The notes under the pieces were generated by a model. It was not told the DNA's origin and made no database searches. It was given only the letters and a program-made list of their open reading frames with translations. Shown piece after piece: positions 7,314 through 14,816 of a stretch of 15,880 nt of DNA (the stretch's first letter is position 1; each line of letters begins with the position of its first letter). A program made the position numbers and the translations under genes. The stretch is taken from the NCBI GenBank assembly GCA_903944755.1, contig CAJATB010000261.1:1-15880 (forward strand). The letters are read 5' to 3'. The stretch is from an uncultured Bacteroidota bacterium (GTDB taxonomy: Bacteria > Bacteroidota > Bacteroidia > Chitinophagales > Chitinophagaceae).

Positions 7314-8450
7314 ATGCACAATAAATTTTTAAACATAATTCTTGGTTTCCTTTTCATTAGTTTAATTGGATGTAAAGAAAAAAATAGTGATGCACGTTAT
7401 ACTATTGCAGGCACAATACAAAACGCAAGTAACCAAAAATTAATGTTACAAGAAGTGCCTTATGGGGGGAAGCCAATTATCACATTAGATTCAACCACAA
7501 TAGGTGCTGACGGGAAATACGTATTTGATTTCATTGCCAAACAAGAAGGTATTTACCGACTAGCTACAGACAGTGACTTAGAAATAATGTTTATAAATGA
7601 TGAAGAGCAAATACAAATTGATGCAGATGCCGCTAATGCCCAAGCATACAAAGTAAGAGGATCAAAAAATAGCCAAGCACTTATTGACTTCTTAACTGCA
7701 TACAAGCAAAAAGATTCTTCAGTTTTTGCCACACTTTATAACTTAGCGCAATTGCAGCAACAAAAAGGGAAAGATAGTAGCATTCATTGGCTACAAATTG
7801 AAAGAACAAACAAGATTAATGCACTAAATCAATTTGTAGAAAATACTTTAAGTACCGCAACTAGTCCCGCCTTATTATATTATGTTTTAGGTATTAGCTT
7901 AAGGTCAATGGAAACTGCTAAAGTATTAGCTTTGGCAAAAATTGCAGCTGAAAAAACAAAAGCTGAGCCACTTATTCAATTTAGCAATTTATTAAATAGC
8001 CAAGTACAAGCCAATACGCCTGCAACACCAATCTCAATTGGGGCAATGGCACCTGAAATTGCGCTGGCAAATGAAAAAGGAGAGATTGTTACACTTAGTA
8101 GTTTTAAAGGAAAATATGTATTAGTTGACTTTTGGGCTAGCTGGTGTGGACCTTGTAGAGGTGAAAACCCGAATGTGGTTACTGCTTATGAAAAGTACAA
8201 GCATAAAAACTTTACCGTATTAGGCGTTTCGTTGGACGATAATAAAGAAAATTGGTTAGAAGCCATTAAAGCGGACAAGCTAAACTGGCAACATATAAGT
8301 GATTTAAAGAAATGGGAAAGCACTGTAGTACCAACCTATCAAATTGAAGGCATTCCTTTTAATGTGTTGTTAGACACCACCGGTAAAATAATTGCCAAAG
8401 ACCTAAGAGGCCAGGCACTGCAAGCAACATTAGCAGAGTTATTCCCTTAA
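7314..8450 (+). CDS. TlpA-like thioredoxin-fold lipoprotein with DUF4369-type N-terminus
   Basis: Encodes 378 residues from the ATG at 7314. That start is preferred over an in-frame TTG at 7284 because it gives a clean lipoprotein signal peptide (MHNKFLNIILGFLFISLIGC, lipobox LIGC, lipidated C20) and avoids overlapping gatB. Residues about 28-125 look like the beta-rich DUF4369 domain common in Bacteroidota TlpA proteins, a helical linker follows (about 120-235), and residues 240-378 are an AhpC/TSA-Redoxin domain with the active site WCGPC (C278, C281) and the cis-proline P348. It should act as a membrane-anchored periplasmic thiol-disulfide oxidoreductase, probably a reductase; the client is unknown. 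It follows gatB by seven bases with no promoter of its own, and converges on the MMPL gene with a six-base gap, so any terminator must lie within coding sequence. Confidence 0.92.
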   Translation: MHNKFLNIILGFLFISLIGCKEKNSDARYTIAGTIQNASNQKLMLQEVPYGGKPIITLDSTTIGADGKYVFDFIAKQEGIYRLATDSDLEIMFINDEEQIQIDADAANAQAYKVRGSKNSQALIDFLTAYKQKDSSVFATLYNLAQLQQQKGKDSSIHWLQIERTNKINALNQFVENTLSTATSPALLYYVLGISLRSMETAKVLALAKIAAEKTKAEPLIQFSNLLNSQVQANTPATPISIGAMAPEIALANEKGEIVTLSSFKGKYVLVDFWASWCGPCRGENPNVVTAYEKYKHKNFTVLGVSLDDNKENWLEAIKADKLNWQHISDLKKWESTVVPTYQIEGIPFNVLLDTTGKIIAKDLRGQALQATLAELFP

Positions 8451-8456
8451 CTATCC

Positions 8457-10784
8457 TTACTTCTGCTTAATAAATGTTTTAATTAATGCAGGTAATAAAA
8501 CTAAATTAGTTAAGGTGCTTACAATAAGTGTTAATGAAGTTAGCCAGCCTAATGCCTTTGTACCACCAAAATCACTAAAACAAAATATTATAAATCCAGC
8601 TACCAATACAAGAGAAGTATAAATAATACTTATTCCTGTATGTTTAATAGTTTGAATTAATGTTAGGTCCACTTTATTGTTTAATTGTGGTAATTGCTGC
8701 TTGTAATTAATAAGGAAGCGGATAGTAACATCAATAGCAATGCCCAAGGCAACACTAAAAACTAAAACCGTTGATGGTTTTAAAGATATACCCATCCAAC
8801 CCATTAAACCAGCAGTGATAATAAGTGGGATTAAATTAGGAATAAGCGAACAAAGTAAAATAGGGAAAGACCTAAATAAGAATATCATACAAATAGCAAT
8901 TAATAAGAAAGCCCAGAAGATAGACTCTCCTAAACCTCTAATTATAAAATTACTCCCTTCTAAAAAAGTCACACTACTCCCCGTAATTTGAATATTGTAT
9001 TTACTAGAATCAAAAATTGCTTTTGTAGCGCTATCAATTCGACTAATAAAAATAGGTAACTGCGCACTCCCAATGTCTTTCATGTTTACACTTACTCTTG
9101 TTTCTTGTTTATTAGAATCAATAAACTTACTTAACATTTGAGTAGGATTTGAACTAACGGAAGCCTTTACACCGGCATTTTGTGCAGGTGCTAAATACGG
9201 ACCAATAAATGCCATTTCAGTTCCTGAAGGAATTGTATAGGCTAAACTATCACCATCGTAAAAAGCTTGTTTAGCAAACTTTATGCCTTCCACCATCCCA
9301 ATTGGCTTTCCCAACTCAGGTTGTTCCACTAAAAAATTGTGCAGCGATTCAATAGCTTCTAAAGGTTGAATACTCCTTACCAAGCCATTTCTTTTTTTAG
9401 TGTCAATTAAAATTTCTAATGGCATTACACCACCCCCTTCTTTTTCAAACCATTTTAGGTCAGTATACAACTTATCTTTTTTAGGCAAGTCATCCACAAT
9501 AAAAGCTTCTTGTTTAATTTGCATTAAGCCAACTAGGGAGACCACAACCAATATAATGGTAATGCCAAAAACCCATTTCGTATGGTTAAAAGTCCATCTT
9601 TCAATTTTGACTAATATTTTTTCTAATAATTTATTATCAAGGTATTTAACGTGCTTGGGTTGTGGCGGTTGCAAATAAGTAAGTACAGGTGGAATAAAAA
9701 ATAAGCTTATGAAAAATAAAGCCATGATATTTAATCCCGATACCCAACCGAATTCTTGCAATAAGGGGCTTTTAGTAAAAGCAAATACAAAGAATCCAAT
9801 AGCAGCCGTGATATTACAGAAAAGCGTTACTATACCCATTTGTCCTACCATTTGTATAAGTGCTTTTTCTTTGTCTCCCGTGGCCTTATAGGCTGTATGG
9901 TATTTGTTTAAAAAATAAATACAATTAGGAATCCCTATTACTACAATTAACGGTGGTATAAGCGCAGTTAATAAGGTTATTTTTTGGCCTAATAAAACCA
10001 TCGTTCCAAAACTCCAAATAACACCCATTATCACCACGGTTAAACTTAACAGCATCGCAGAAATAGACCTGAAAAATAATAATAATGTAATTGCAGATAG
10101 GAAAAGAGAACCTAATAAAAACCAAACCATTTCTTTTTTTATACGGTCTGCAAGTACTGTTCTGATATAAGGAAGTCCACTAACATGTACTTCTAATTGG
10201 GTAGCGTTACTAAACGTTGCTATTTTTTCATTTAACGCCTTAATAATAGCGGTTCTAGCAACACTATTAATGGAATCAGGCATGAAACTTACGGCCATCA
10301 AATAGGAATTAGTCTTGTTATTATACAATAAATTTTTATAAAAGGGTAACTGTAAGAATAAAGCTTTATGTAATTGCAATAAGCTATCCTGAGTATACGG
10401 AGGGGTGAATAGTTTACTTGCAATAAATTTACTTGCAGTAGTATCCTTATTTATTGTATAGGCATAGGGCACACTTAAAACGTCTGTAACACCAGCAATT
10501 GATTTAATAGACTTATGTAATGCGTACACACTATTAAAAACCTTGGTAGTGTACATACTTTCGGTTTGAAAACCAATTACTACAGTAGTAGCATCTACCC
10601 CATACTTTTTTACAAAGTTTTTATAAATTGCAAATTTAGGATTGTCCTCAGGTATTGCTTTCGTGAACTCATAACTTAATTTTACCTGCGAAGCAAAATA
10701 GCCCATGAACACCGTGACCAAAGCTACCGAGATTAAAAAAACCACCTTAAACTTAATTATAAATTGTCCTAAACGATACCACAT
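8457..10784 (-). CDS. RND-superfamily exporter, MMPL type
   Basis: Encodes 775 residues with the duplicated RND/MMPL layout: a first helix (about 13-31), a periplasmic domain (about 35-215), five helices (about 217-370), then a second helix-domain-helices repeat (about 403-422, 423-615, 618-770). It resembles the hopanoid/lipid exporter-like MMPL proteins more than AcrB-type drug pumps (which have about 1,000 residues). The second half carries the expected intramembrane acid, D685 in GIAIDVTIRF, a likely proton-relay residue. The equivalent place in the first half is asparagine (N287 in GIPNCIYFLNKY), so the halves are not equivalent. The substrate is unknown; lipids or hydrophobic compounds are likely from family knowledge. 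It is the last gene of the minus-strand cluster, 17 bases after the PAP2-like gene, with no membrane-fusion or outer-membrane partner nearby. Confidence 0.9.
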   Translation of the reverse strand: MWYRLGQFIIKFKVVFLISVALVTVFMGYFASQVKLSYEFTKAIPEDNPKFAIYKNFVKKYGVDATTVVIGFQTESMYTTKVFNSVYALHKSIKSIAGVTDVLSVPYAYTINKDTTASKFIASKLFTPPYTQDSLLQLHKALFLQLPFYKNLLYNNKTNSYLMAVSFMPDSINSVARTAIIKALNEKIATFSNATQLEVHVSGLPYIRTVLADRIKKEMVWFLLGSLFLSAITLLLFFRSISAMLLSLTVVIMGVIWSFGTMVLLGQKITLLTALIPPLIVVIGIPNCIYFLNKYHTAYKATGDKEKALIQMVGQMGIVTLFCNITAAIGFFVFAFTKSPLLQEFGWVSGLNIMALFFISLFFIPPVLTYLQPPQPKHVKYLDNKLLEKILVKIERWTFNHTKWVFGITIILVVVSLVGLMQIKQEAFIVDDLPKKDKLYTDLKWFEKEGGGVMPLEILIDTKKRNGLVRSIQPLEAIESLHNFLVEQPELGKPIGMVEGIKFAKQAFYDGDSLAYTIPSGTEMAFIGPYLAPAQNAGVKASVSSNPTQMLSKFIDSNKQETRVSVNMKDIGSAQLPIFISRIDSATKAIFDSSKYNIQITGSSVTFLEGSNFIIRGLGESIFWAFLLIAICMIFLFRSFPILLCSLIPNLIPLIITAGLMGWMGISLKPSTVLVFSVALGIAIDVTIRFLINYKQQLPQLNNKVDLTLIQTIKHTGISIIYTSLVLVAGFIIFCFSDFGGTKALGWLTSLTLIVSTLTNLVLLPALIKTFIKQK

Positions 10785-10801
10785 ATTAATTTTAATTTAA
10801 C

Positions 10802-11440
10802 TTATAAGACCCAAAAGTATGCCGCTAACTGAGTTACTATTCCAATTATAAACCCAACGATTAATTCATTTTTTGTATGGTCACTCACAACCATCCTAGC
10901 ACTTATCACAAACCCGGTTAATAGTATAGTGAGTAATACCCAGAATATATCTCCAATTGGATAATGCATATTAGTTAATAATACGGCCATCAATAAAGCA
11001 CTAGTTGCCATTGCATGCAAGCTCACTTTCATGTAATTATTTACAATTAACCCTATGCTACTTGATATAAACACACCAAAGAAAAAGAATTTTAAAGCAA
11101 TAGGTTGGTCCGTAAAATTTCTACTCAAGTAATACATCCACCAATAAAAAAACATAACTATGATGTAAGGAATAATTCGCTCCTTTTGTGTTTTCAAAAA
11201 AATACTGGTGCTTAGCTTTAAGCGCCACATTAAAAACACTGCAAATGCGGGCAAAAAAGCAGTCCACCAAAAAACACTAAATATTTTTAAGTTTAATTTC
11301 CAATCTGTAATACCTACAAATTCATATGGAATTACCTGCAGCAAGTATAGGATAAAATACGTGGGAATGAACAATGGATGAAATACATAAGAAATTACAT
11401 GTGCAAAAAAACGAACTAATTTTGGTTGGGGATTTTCCAT
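10802..11440 (-). CDS. PAP2-like integral membrane protein with degenerate phosphatase motifs
   Basis: Encodes 212 residues with about six hydrophobic segments (roughly 13-35, 51-72, 88-104, 117-135, 142-176 as two helices, and 193-211). The order and spacing suggest a type 2 phosphatidic acid phosphatase (PAP2) fold. Motif 1 (normally KxxxxxxRP) appears as KTQKERIIPY at 83-92; motif 2 (PSGH) as VSLHA with S140 and H142; motif 3 (SRxxxxxHxxxD) as R182-x5-H188-x3-E192. The two histidines and the motif 3 arginine are kept, but PSG is lost and the final acid is Glu rather than Asp, so activity is uncertain. PAP2 enzymes dephosphorylate membrane lipids such as phosphatidate or undecaprenyl diphosphate. 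It lies between rpoN and the MMPL exporter, fitting an envelope-lipid role. No signal peptide is expected. Confidence 0.7.
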   Translation of the reverse strand: MENPQPKLVRFFAHVISYVFHPLFIPTYFILYLLQVIPYEFVGITDWKLNLKIFSVFWWTAFLPAFAVFLMWRLKLSTSIFLKTQKERIIPYIIVMFFYWWMYYLSRNFTDQPIALKFFFFGVFISSSIGLIVNNYMKVSLHAMATSALLMAVLLTNMHYPIGDIFWVLLTILLTGFVISARMVVSDHTKNELIVGFIIGIVTQLAAYFWVL

Positions 11441-11458
11441 GTAAGCTTTTAATATTTA

Positions 11459-12976
11459 CTAAAATTCTTTTCTAAGTCTCGCGACAGGTATATTTAATAA
11501 TTCCCTATATTTTGCAACAGTCCTTCTAGCAATATTATAGCCTTTTTTTTGCAACTGATCGGTCAATTCATCATCGCTCAAAGGCTTATGCTTATCTTCT
11601 TGTTGAATAAGTTCTCCAAGGATAGCCTTCACTTCTTTTGTACTCACTTCTTCCCCCGAATCGGTTGTAAGGGACTCACTGAAAAAGTATTTTAATAAAT
11701 AAGTGCCGAATTCGGTTTGTACATATTTACTATTTGCAACCCTGCTCACTGTAGAAACATCTAAACTAATTTTTTCAGCAATATCTTTTAAAATCATAGG
11801 CCTTAATTGCGTTGTATCCCCGCTCATAAAAAAGGACTCTTGATGCAGTAGTATTGCACGCATGGTCATTAATAGGGTCTGCTGCCTTTGTTGTATCATT
11901 TCAATAAACCACTTAGCGGAATCTATTTTTTGTTTTATAAAAAATACAGCCTCTTTTTGTGCTTTATCCTGCTTCTGCCCTTTCTCGTACTCCTTTAACA
12001 TTACTTTATAGTCATCGCTAATAATTAATGGAGGGGCATTTCGACTATTTAATGTTAATTCAAGTTTATTATTATTGATCAAAACGGTAAAGTCGGGAAT
12101 TATGTACATTTCAGCCTCATTCGTATAACCAGTCTCTGCGCCAGGTTTAGGATTTAAGGAAAGAATTTGATGCATCACTTCCTTCATTTCAGACTCGTCC
12201 AAGTGTATACTTTTTTGAATTTTGTCATAATGCTTTCTGGTAAATTCTTCAAAATATTTTTCAATTACGGTAATTGCTAATTTTCTTTTATCATCAGCTA
12301 CTAGCAACCCTTCTTCCCCTTTTCTATACAATTGAAGTAATAAACATTCTTGTAAATTTCTGGCAGCAATACCAGCTGGCTCGAATCCTTGCACTTTATC
12401 CAACACTATCTCTATTTCTTTTTCTTCTACTAACATGCTTTGTTTAAAAGCTAAATCATCCGCAATGGACTGTAATGCCCTACGCAGATACCCGTCGTCG
12501 TCTAAACTACCAATAATTTGTTCAGCAATTTTGTATTCAACTTCTTCCAAATCTAACATGCTTAACTGATCCATAAGTTGCTCATACAAACTCATTTCAG
12601 CTTTAATAGGAATTACCTTGTCATTGTCTAGTTCTGGATAATAATCATCCTTTGTTTTATAATCTGCAATATCTCCATCATCATCATAAGTATATTCACT
12701 CAGTTCCTCATTACTCATTTCATATTCATCCACAGGCACTTCCACTTCTTCGTCTTGTAACCCACTCAATAATTCGTCATTCATTTCTTCGGAAGCAGTT
12801 GCCCCTTCTCCATCAAGTAAATCAGCATTCATTTCTAAAGCAGGATTTTCTTCTAATTCCTCTTTAACTCTTTGCTCAATTTGGGCACTAGGAATTTGTA
12901 ACAACTTCATCAGTTGAATTTGTTGTGGTGACAACCTTTGTAATTGTCTTTGTTGTAGTGATTGTCCTAATGACAT
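11459..12976 (-). CDS. rpoN: RNA polymerase sigma-54 factor
   Basis: Encodes 505 residues, full length for RpoN. Sigma-54 directs RNA polymerase to -24/-12 promoters and needs an AAA+ enhancer-binding activator to open them. The order is complete: glutamine- and leucine-rich region I (about 1-50, LQQRQLQRLSPQQIQLMKLL), a long acidic region II (51-120, with 27 Asp/Glu against 3 Lys), the core-binding domain (about 125-315, with GFEPAGIAARNLQECLLLQL), the helix-turn-helix region (about 395-432, LKDIAEKISLDVSTVSRV), and the RpoN box ARRTVAKYRE at 483-492, which is identical to the canonical signature. The ATG at 12976 gives the standard region I start. It follows the aminotransferase gene by 12 bases and precedes the PAP2-like gene by 18. 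No enhancer-binding protein is encoded in the window. Confidence 0.98.
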   Translation of the reverse strand: MSLGQSLQQRQLQRLSPQQIQLMKLLQIPSAQIEQRVKEELEENPALEMNADLLDGEGATASEEMNDELLSGLQDEEVEVPVDEYEMSNEELSEYTYDDDGDIADYKTKDDYYPELDNDKVIPIKAEMSLYEQLMDQLSMLDLEEVEYKIAEQIIGSLDDDGYLRRALQSIADDLAFKQSMLVEEKEIEIVLDKVQGFEPAGIAARNLQECLLLQLYRKGEEGLLVADDKRKLAITVIEKYFEEFTRKHYDKIQKSIHLDESEMKEVMHQILSLNPKPGAETGYTNEAEMYIIPDFTVLINNNKLELTLNSRNAPPLIISDDYKVMLKEYEKGQKQDKAQKEAVFFIKQKIDSAKWFIEMIQQRQQTLLMTMRAILLHQESFFMSGDTTQLRPMILKDIAEKISLDVSTVSRVANSKYVQTEFGTYLLKYFFSESLTTDSGEEVSTKEVKAILGELIQQEDKHKPLSDDELTDQLQKKGYNIARRTVAKYRELLNIPVARLRKEF

Positions 12977-12988
12977 ACTAAAAAAAAA

Positions 12989-14188
12989 TTAAGAAAGTGC
13001 TTCCTTTAATGCCACTAAACACTTTGCACCTTTCTCATGTATTTGTGCTTCTGTCCAAACTAAACTAATGGCAGTAGAAATACATGTACTCATTATGGCA
13101 TCGCTTGCTTCAAAACTTGTATCACTTAACTTTAACATAGCTGTTTTTTGTGCATCATTCATTGGATACAAGCTGCGTGCGGTTTTAAGGTGATCCCACT
13201 TTCTAATATAATGCCAGTTATTAGCAAACCAATAAAAATTACCCGCTAAAATACCTGCAGCTTTAAATGCTTCAATTACTTTTTCAGTTTTTTCTTGTGT
13301 TGGCAAAAACCAAGTTAAAAAACTATAACTATCTCCAGAAGGATCAGGTACGGTTCTGAATGTAATTTCAGGAATCTGTTCAAAATAAGACCTTAATATT
13401 AAATTGTGTTTCTTTTGAATTGCAAGAAATTTATCTAATTTTCTTATTTGGGCCAAACCCACTGCAGCATGCAACTCACTTATTCTAAAATTATATCCTA
13501 AATAAGGATGCAAATCAGCGCCTCTATCTACCCCTAAATGGTCATGCCCATGGTCTGTAAAAGCGTCCGCTTTCGTATAAATAGCTTCATCATTAGTCAT
13601 TACCACACCGCCTTCCCCACAAGTCATTGCTTTAACAAAATCGAAGGAAAAAGTACCAGCGTGGCCAATTGTTCCTAGTTGTTTCCCTTTATAAGTCCCT
13701 CCAATACTTTGGCAAGCATCTTCCAATAATATTAAATTATGTTCATCACAAATAGCTTTCAATGCGTCTAAATCTGCCATACTCCCACACATGTGTACGG
13801 GCATGATACATTTAGTTTGAGGTGTAATAGCGGCTTTGACTGCAGCTGGCGCTAAGGTTAAGGAACTATCAATATCCACTAAAACTGGAATAGCCCCCAT
13901 GCTTAATACAGCTTCAAAACTTGCTACAAATGTGAATGCAGGCATAATTACTTCATCCCCCGCTCCTATTCCAACAGCTGCCATTGCAGTAGTAAGTGCT
14001 GCAGTTCCACTAGACGTTAATTGGGCATGTTTAGTGCCAAATTGAGCACAAATCGCTTGTTCTAACTCTTTTGATTTCCAAATACCCTTTCTTGGGCCAT
14101 CAAAACCATAACGCATTAAAATGCCTGTTTCTAAGACATCATTGACTTCTTTTTTTTCTTCTGCTCCAAATAGTTCATAACCTGGCAT
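12989..14188 (-). CDS. DegT/DnrJ/EryC1/StrS-family PLP aminotransferase, KdnA-like
   Basis: Encodes 399 residues from the ATG at 14188. An in-frame TTG at 14212 is rejected because it lies inside the likely -7 promoter element and because MPGYELFG is the start typical of the closest relatives I recall. Marks of the fold-type I sugar aminotransferases are SSGTAAL (59-65), EDACQ with D157 for the PLP ring nitrogen, and the Schiff-base lysine K186 in FSFDFVKAMTCGEGG. The start MPGYELFGAEEKKEV, the segment DHGHDHLGVDRGA (212-224), GYNFRISELHAAVGLAQ, and FYWFANNWHY (318-327) match my memory of KdnA, which aminates 8-oxo-Kdo to 8-amino-Kdo (Kdo8N) for lipopolysaccharide in Shewanella. The aminotransferase family is sure; KdnA specificity is inference, since no kdnB oxidase is in the window. 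It is the first gene of the cluster with rpoN. Confidence 0.9.
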   Translation of the reverse strand: MPGYELFGAEEKKEVNDVLETGILMRYGFDGPRKGIWKSKELEQAICAQFGTKHAQLTSSGTAALTTAMAAVGIGAGDEVIMPAFTFVASFEAVLSMGAIPVLVDIDSSLTLAPAAVKAAITPQTKCIMPVHMCGSMADLDALKAICDEHNLILLEDACQSIGGTYKGKQLGTIGHAGTFSFDFVKAMTCGEGGVVMTNDEAIYTKADAFTDHGHDHLGVDRGADLHPYLGYNFRISELHAAVGLAQIRKLDKFLAIQKKHNLILRSYFEQIPEITFRTVPDPSGDSYSFLTWFLPTQEKTEKVIEAFKAAGILAGNFYWFANNWHYIRKWDHLKTARSLYPMNDAQKTAMLKLSDTSFEASDAIMSTCISTAISLVWTEAQIHEKGAKCLVALKEALS

Positions 14189-14209
14189 AAACTTAATTTT
14201 TAGGTCAAA

Positions 14210-14217
14210 CAAAGGTA
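14210..14217 (-). promoter_or_regulatory. Candidate -7 element (TACCTTTG) for the KdnA-like/rpoN cluster
   Basis: Read on the minus strand this is TACCTTTG, an exact TAnnTTTG match and identical to the element before alaS. A start point near 14205 would leave about 17 bases before the ATG at 14188. It overlaps the alternative TTG start at 14212, which argues against that start. No clear -33 TTG is present. Confidence 0.5.
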
Positions 14218-14283
14218 GTTTAAAAAATGAAAATTGGGGGTTTTTCAGTAATTTGCGGCCCTAAAACACACATACTATAATTT

Positions 14284-14700
14284 ATGGAATATAGCAATCT
14301 GATCTCGGTTACTGGCATGTCAGGATTATTTGAATTATTAACAAGCAAAAGCGACGGTGCTATTGCAAAGTCATTAGATAATGGCACTACTCAGTTTTTA
14401 AGTACTAGAGCGCACCAATTCTCTCATTTGGAGAGTATTGAAGTATTCACTACCCACGATAATGTGTTCTTAGCGGAAGTATTTATTGCAATGGGTAAGT
14501 CAAAAGAGGCTTTACCAAGCGAAAAGGACCCAAAGGCAGTTACTGCTTATTTTAAGAAGGTTTTCCCTAAGATGGATTTTGATCGTGTTTACGCAAGTGA
14601 TATGAAGAAAATGGTAAAATGGTTCGCTCAATTGCAGAAGCATAACGTAGAACCAACCATCCCAGCTGACGAACCAGCAGAAGGTGAAGCAGAGGCTTAA
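14284..14700 (+). CDS. DUF5606 family protein, conserved in Bacteroidota
   Basis: Encodes 138 residues, soluble, with no signal peptide or membrane segment, so cytoplasmic. It matches what I recall of DUF5606: an opening of the type ISVTGMSGLFELLTSKSDG, then a small beta-barrel-like region (AIAKSLDNGTTQFLSTRAHQFSHLESI) and a helical second half with AVTAYFKKVFPKMDFDRVYASDMKKMVKWFAQL, in which a pairing of DRVY, SD.KK and W is characteristic of the family. The last 16 residues (EPTIPADEPAEGEAEA) are an acidic, probably disordered tail. The function is unknown; I do not assign one. It diverges from the KdnA-like gene across 95 bases and ends before a strong terminator, so it is probably a single-gene transcript. 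TAATTTGC near 14249 is a weak -7 candidate, one base short of consensus. Confidence 0.88.
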   Translation: MEYSNLISVTGMSGLFELLTSKSDGAIAKSLDNGTTQFLSTRAHQFSHLESIEVFTTHDNVFLAEVFIAMGKSKEALPSEKDPKAVTAYFKKVFPKMDFDRVYASDMKKMVKWFAQLQKHNVEPTIPADEPAEGEAEA

Positions 14701-14728
14701 TTAATAACAAAATTTCAACCCTACTTAT

Positions 14729-14763
14729 AAAAAGCTTACCCAATCTAGGGTAAGCTTTTTTTT
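14729..14763 (+). terminator. Intrinsic terminator after the DUF5606 gene
   Basis: AAAAAGCTTACCC (14729-14741) pairs perfectly with GGGTAAGCTTTTT (14748-14760) around a six-base loop, and the T-run continues to eight Ts at 14763. This is a textbook Rho-independent terminator 28 bases after the stop codon, separating this gene from the GH3 gene. Confidence 0.92.
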
Positions 14764-14772
14764 ATCCTTAAA

Positions 14773-14802
14773 TTGCAACACGAGTCCCCCTAAATAGGTT
14801 TC
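14773..14802 (+). promoter_or_regulatory. Candidate promoter of the GH3 gene
   Basis: TTG at 14773-14775, a 19-base spacer and TAGGTTTC at 14795-14802 resemble TTG-N17-23-TAnnTTTG, with one mismatch in the last base of the -7 element. A start near 14807 would leave a leader of about 10 bases. The position right after the terminator supports it. Confidence 0.45.
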
Positions 14803-14816
14803 GAAAAAAATACTTT

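Noticed and set aside
7284..7316. A TTG start at 7284 for the thioredoxin-like lipoprotein
   Set aside because: It would overlap gatB and spoil the lipoprotein signal peptide. The ATG at 7314 gives a standard lipobox at residue 20.
8740..8991. Plus-strand open frames within the MMPL gene
   Set aside because: They are shadows of the reverse strand, lysine- and isoleucine-rich, without recognisable domains or start context.
14024..14039. A sigma-54-like -24/-12 site (TGGCACTAAACATGCC) on the minus strand, upstream of rpoN
   Set aside because: It fits GG-N10-GC spacing, but it encodes the conserved GTKHA residues of the aminotransferase and misses several consensus bases. A match this loose is plausible by chance in 16 kb.
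14189..14212. A TTG start at 14212 for the aminotransferase
   Set aside because: It lies inside the TACCTTTG promoter element, and MPGYELFG at 14188 is the typical family start.
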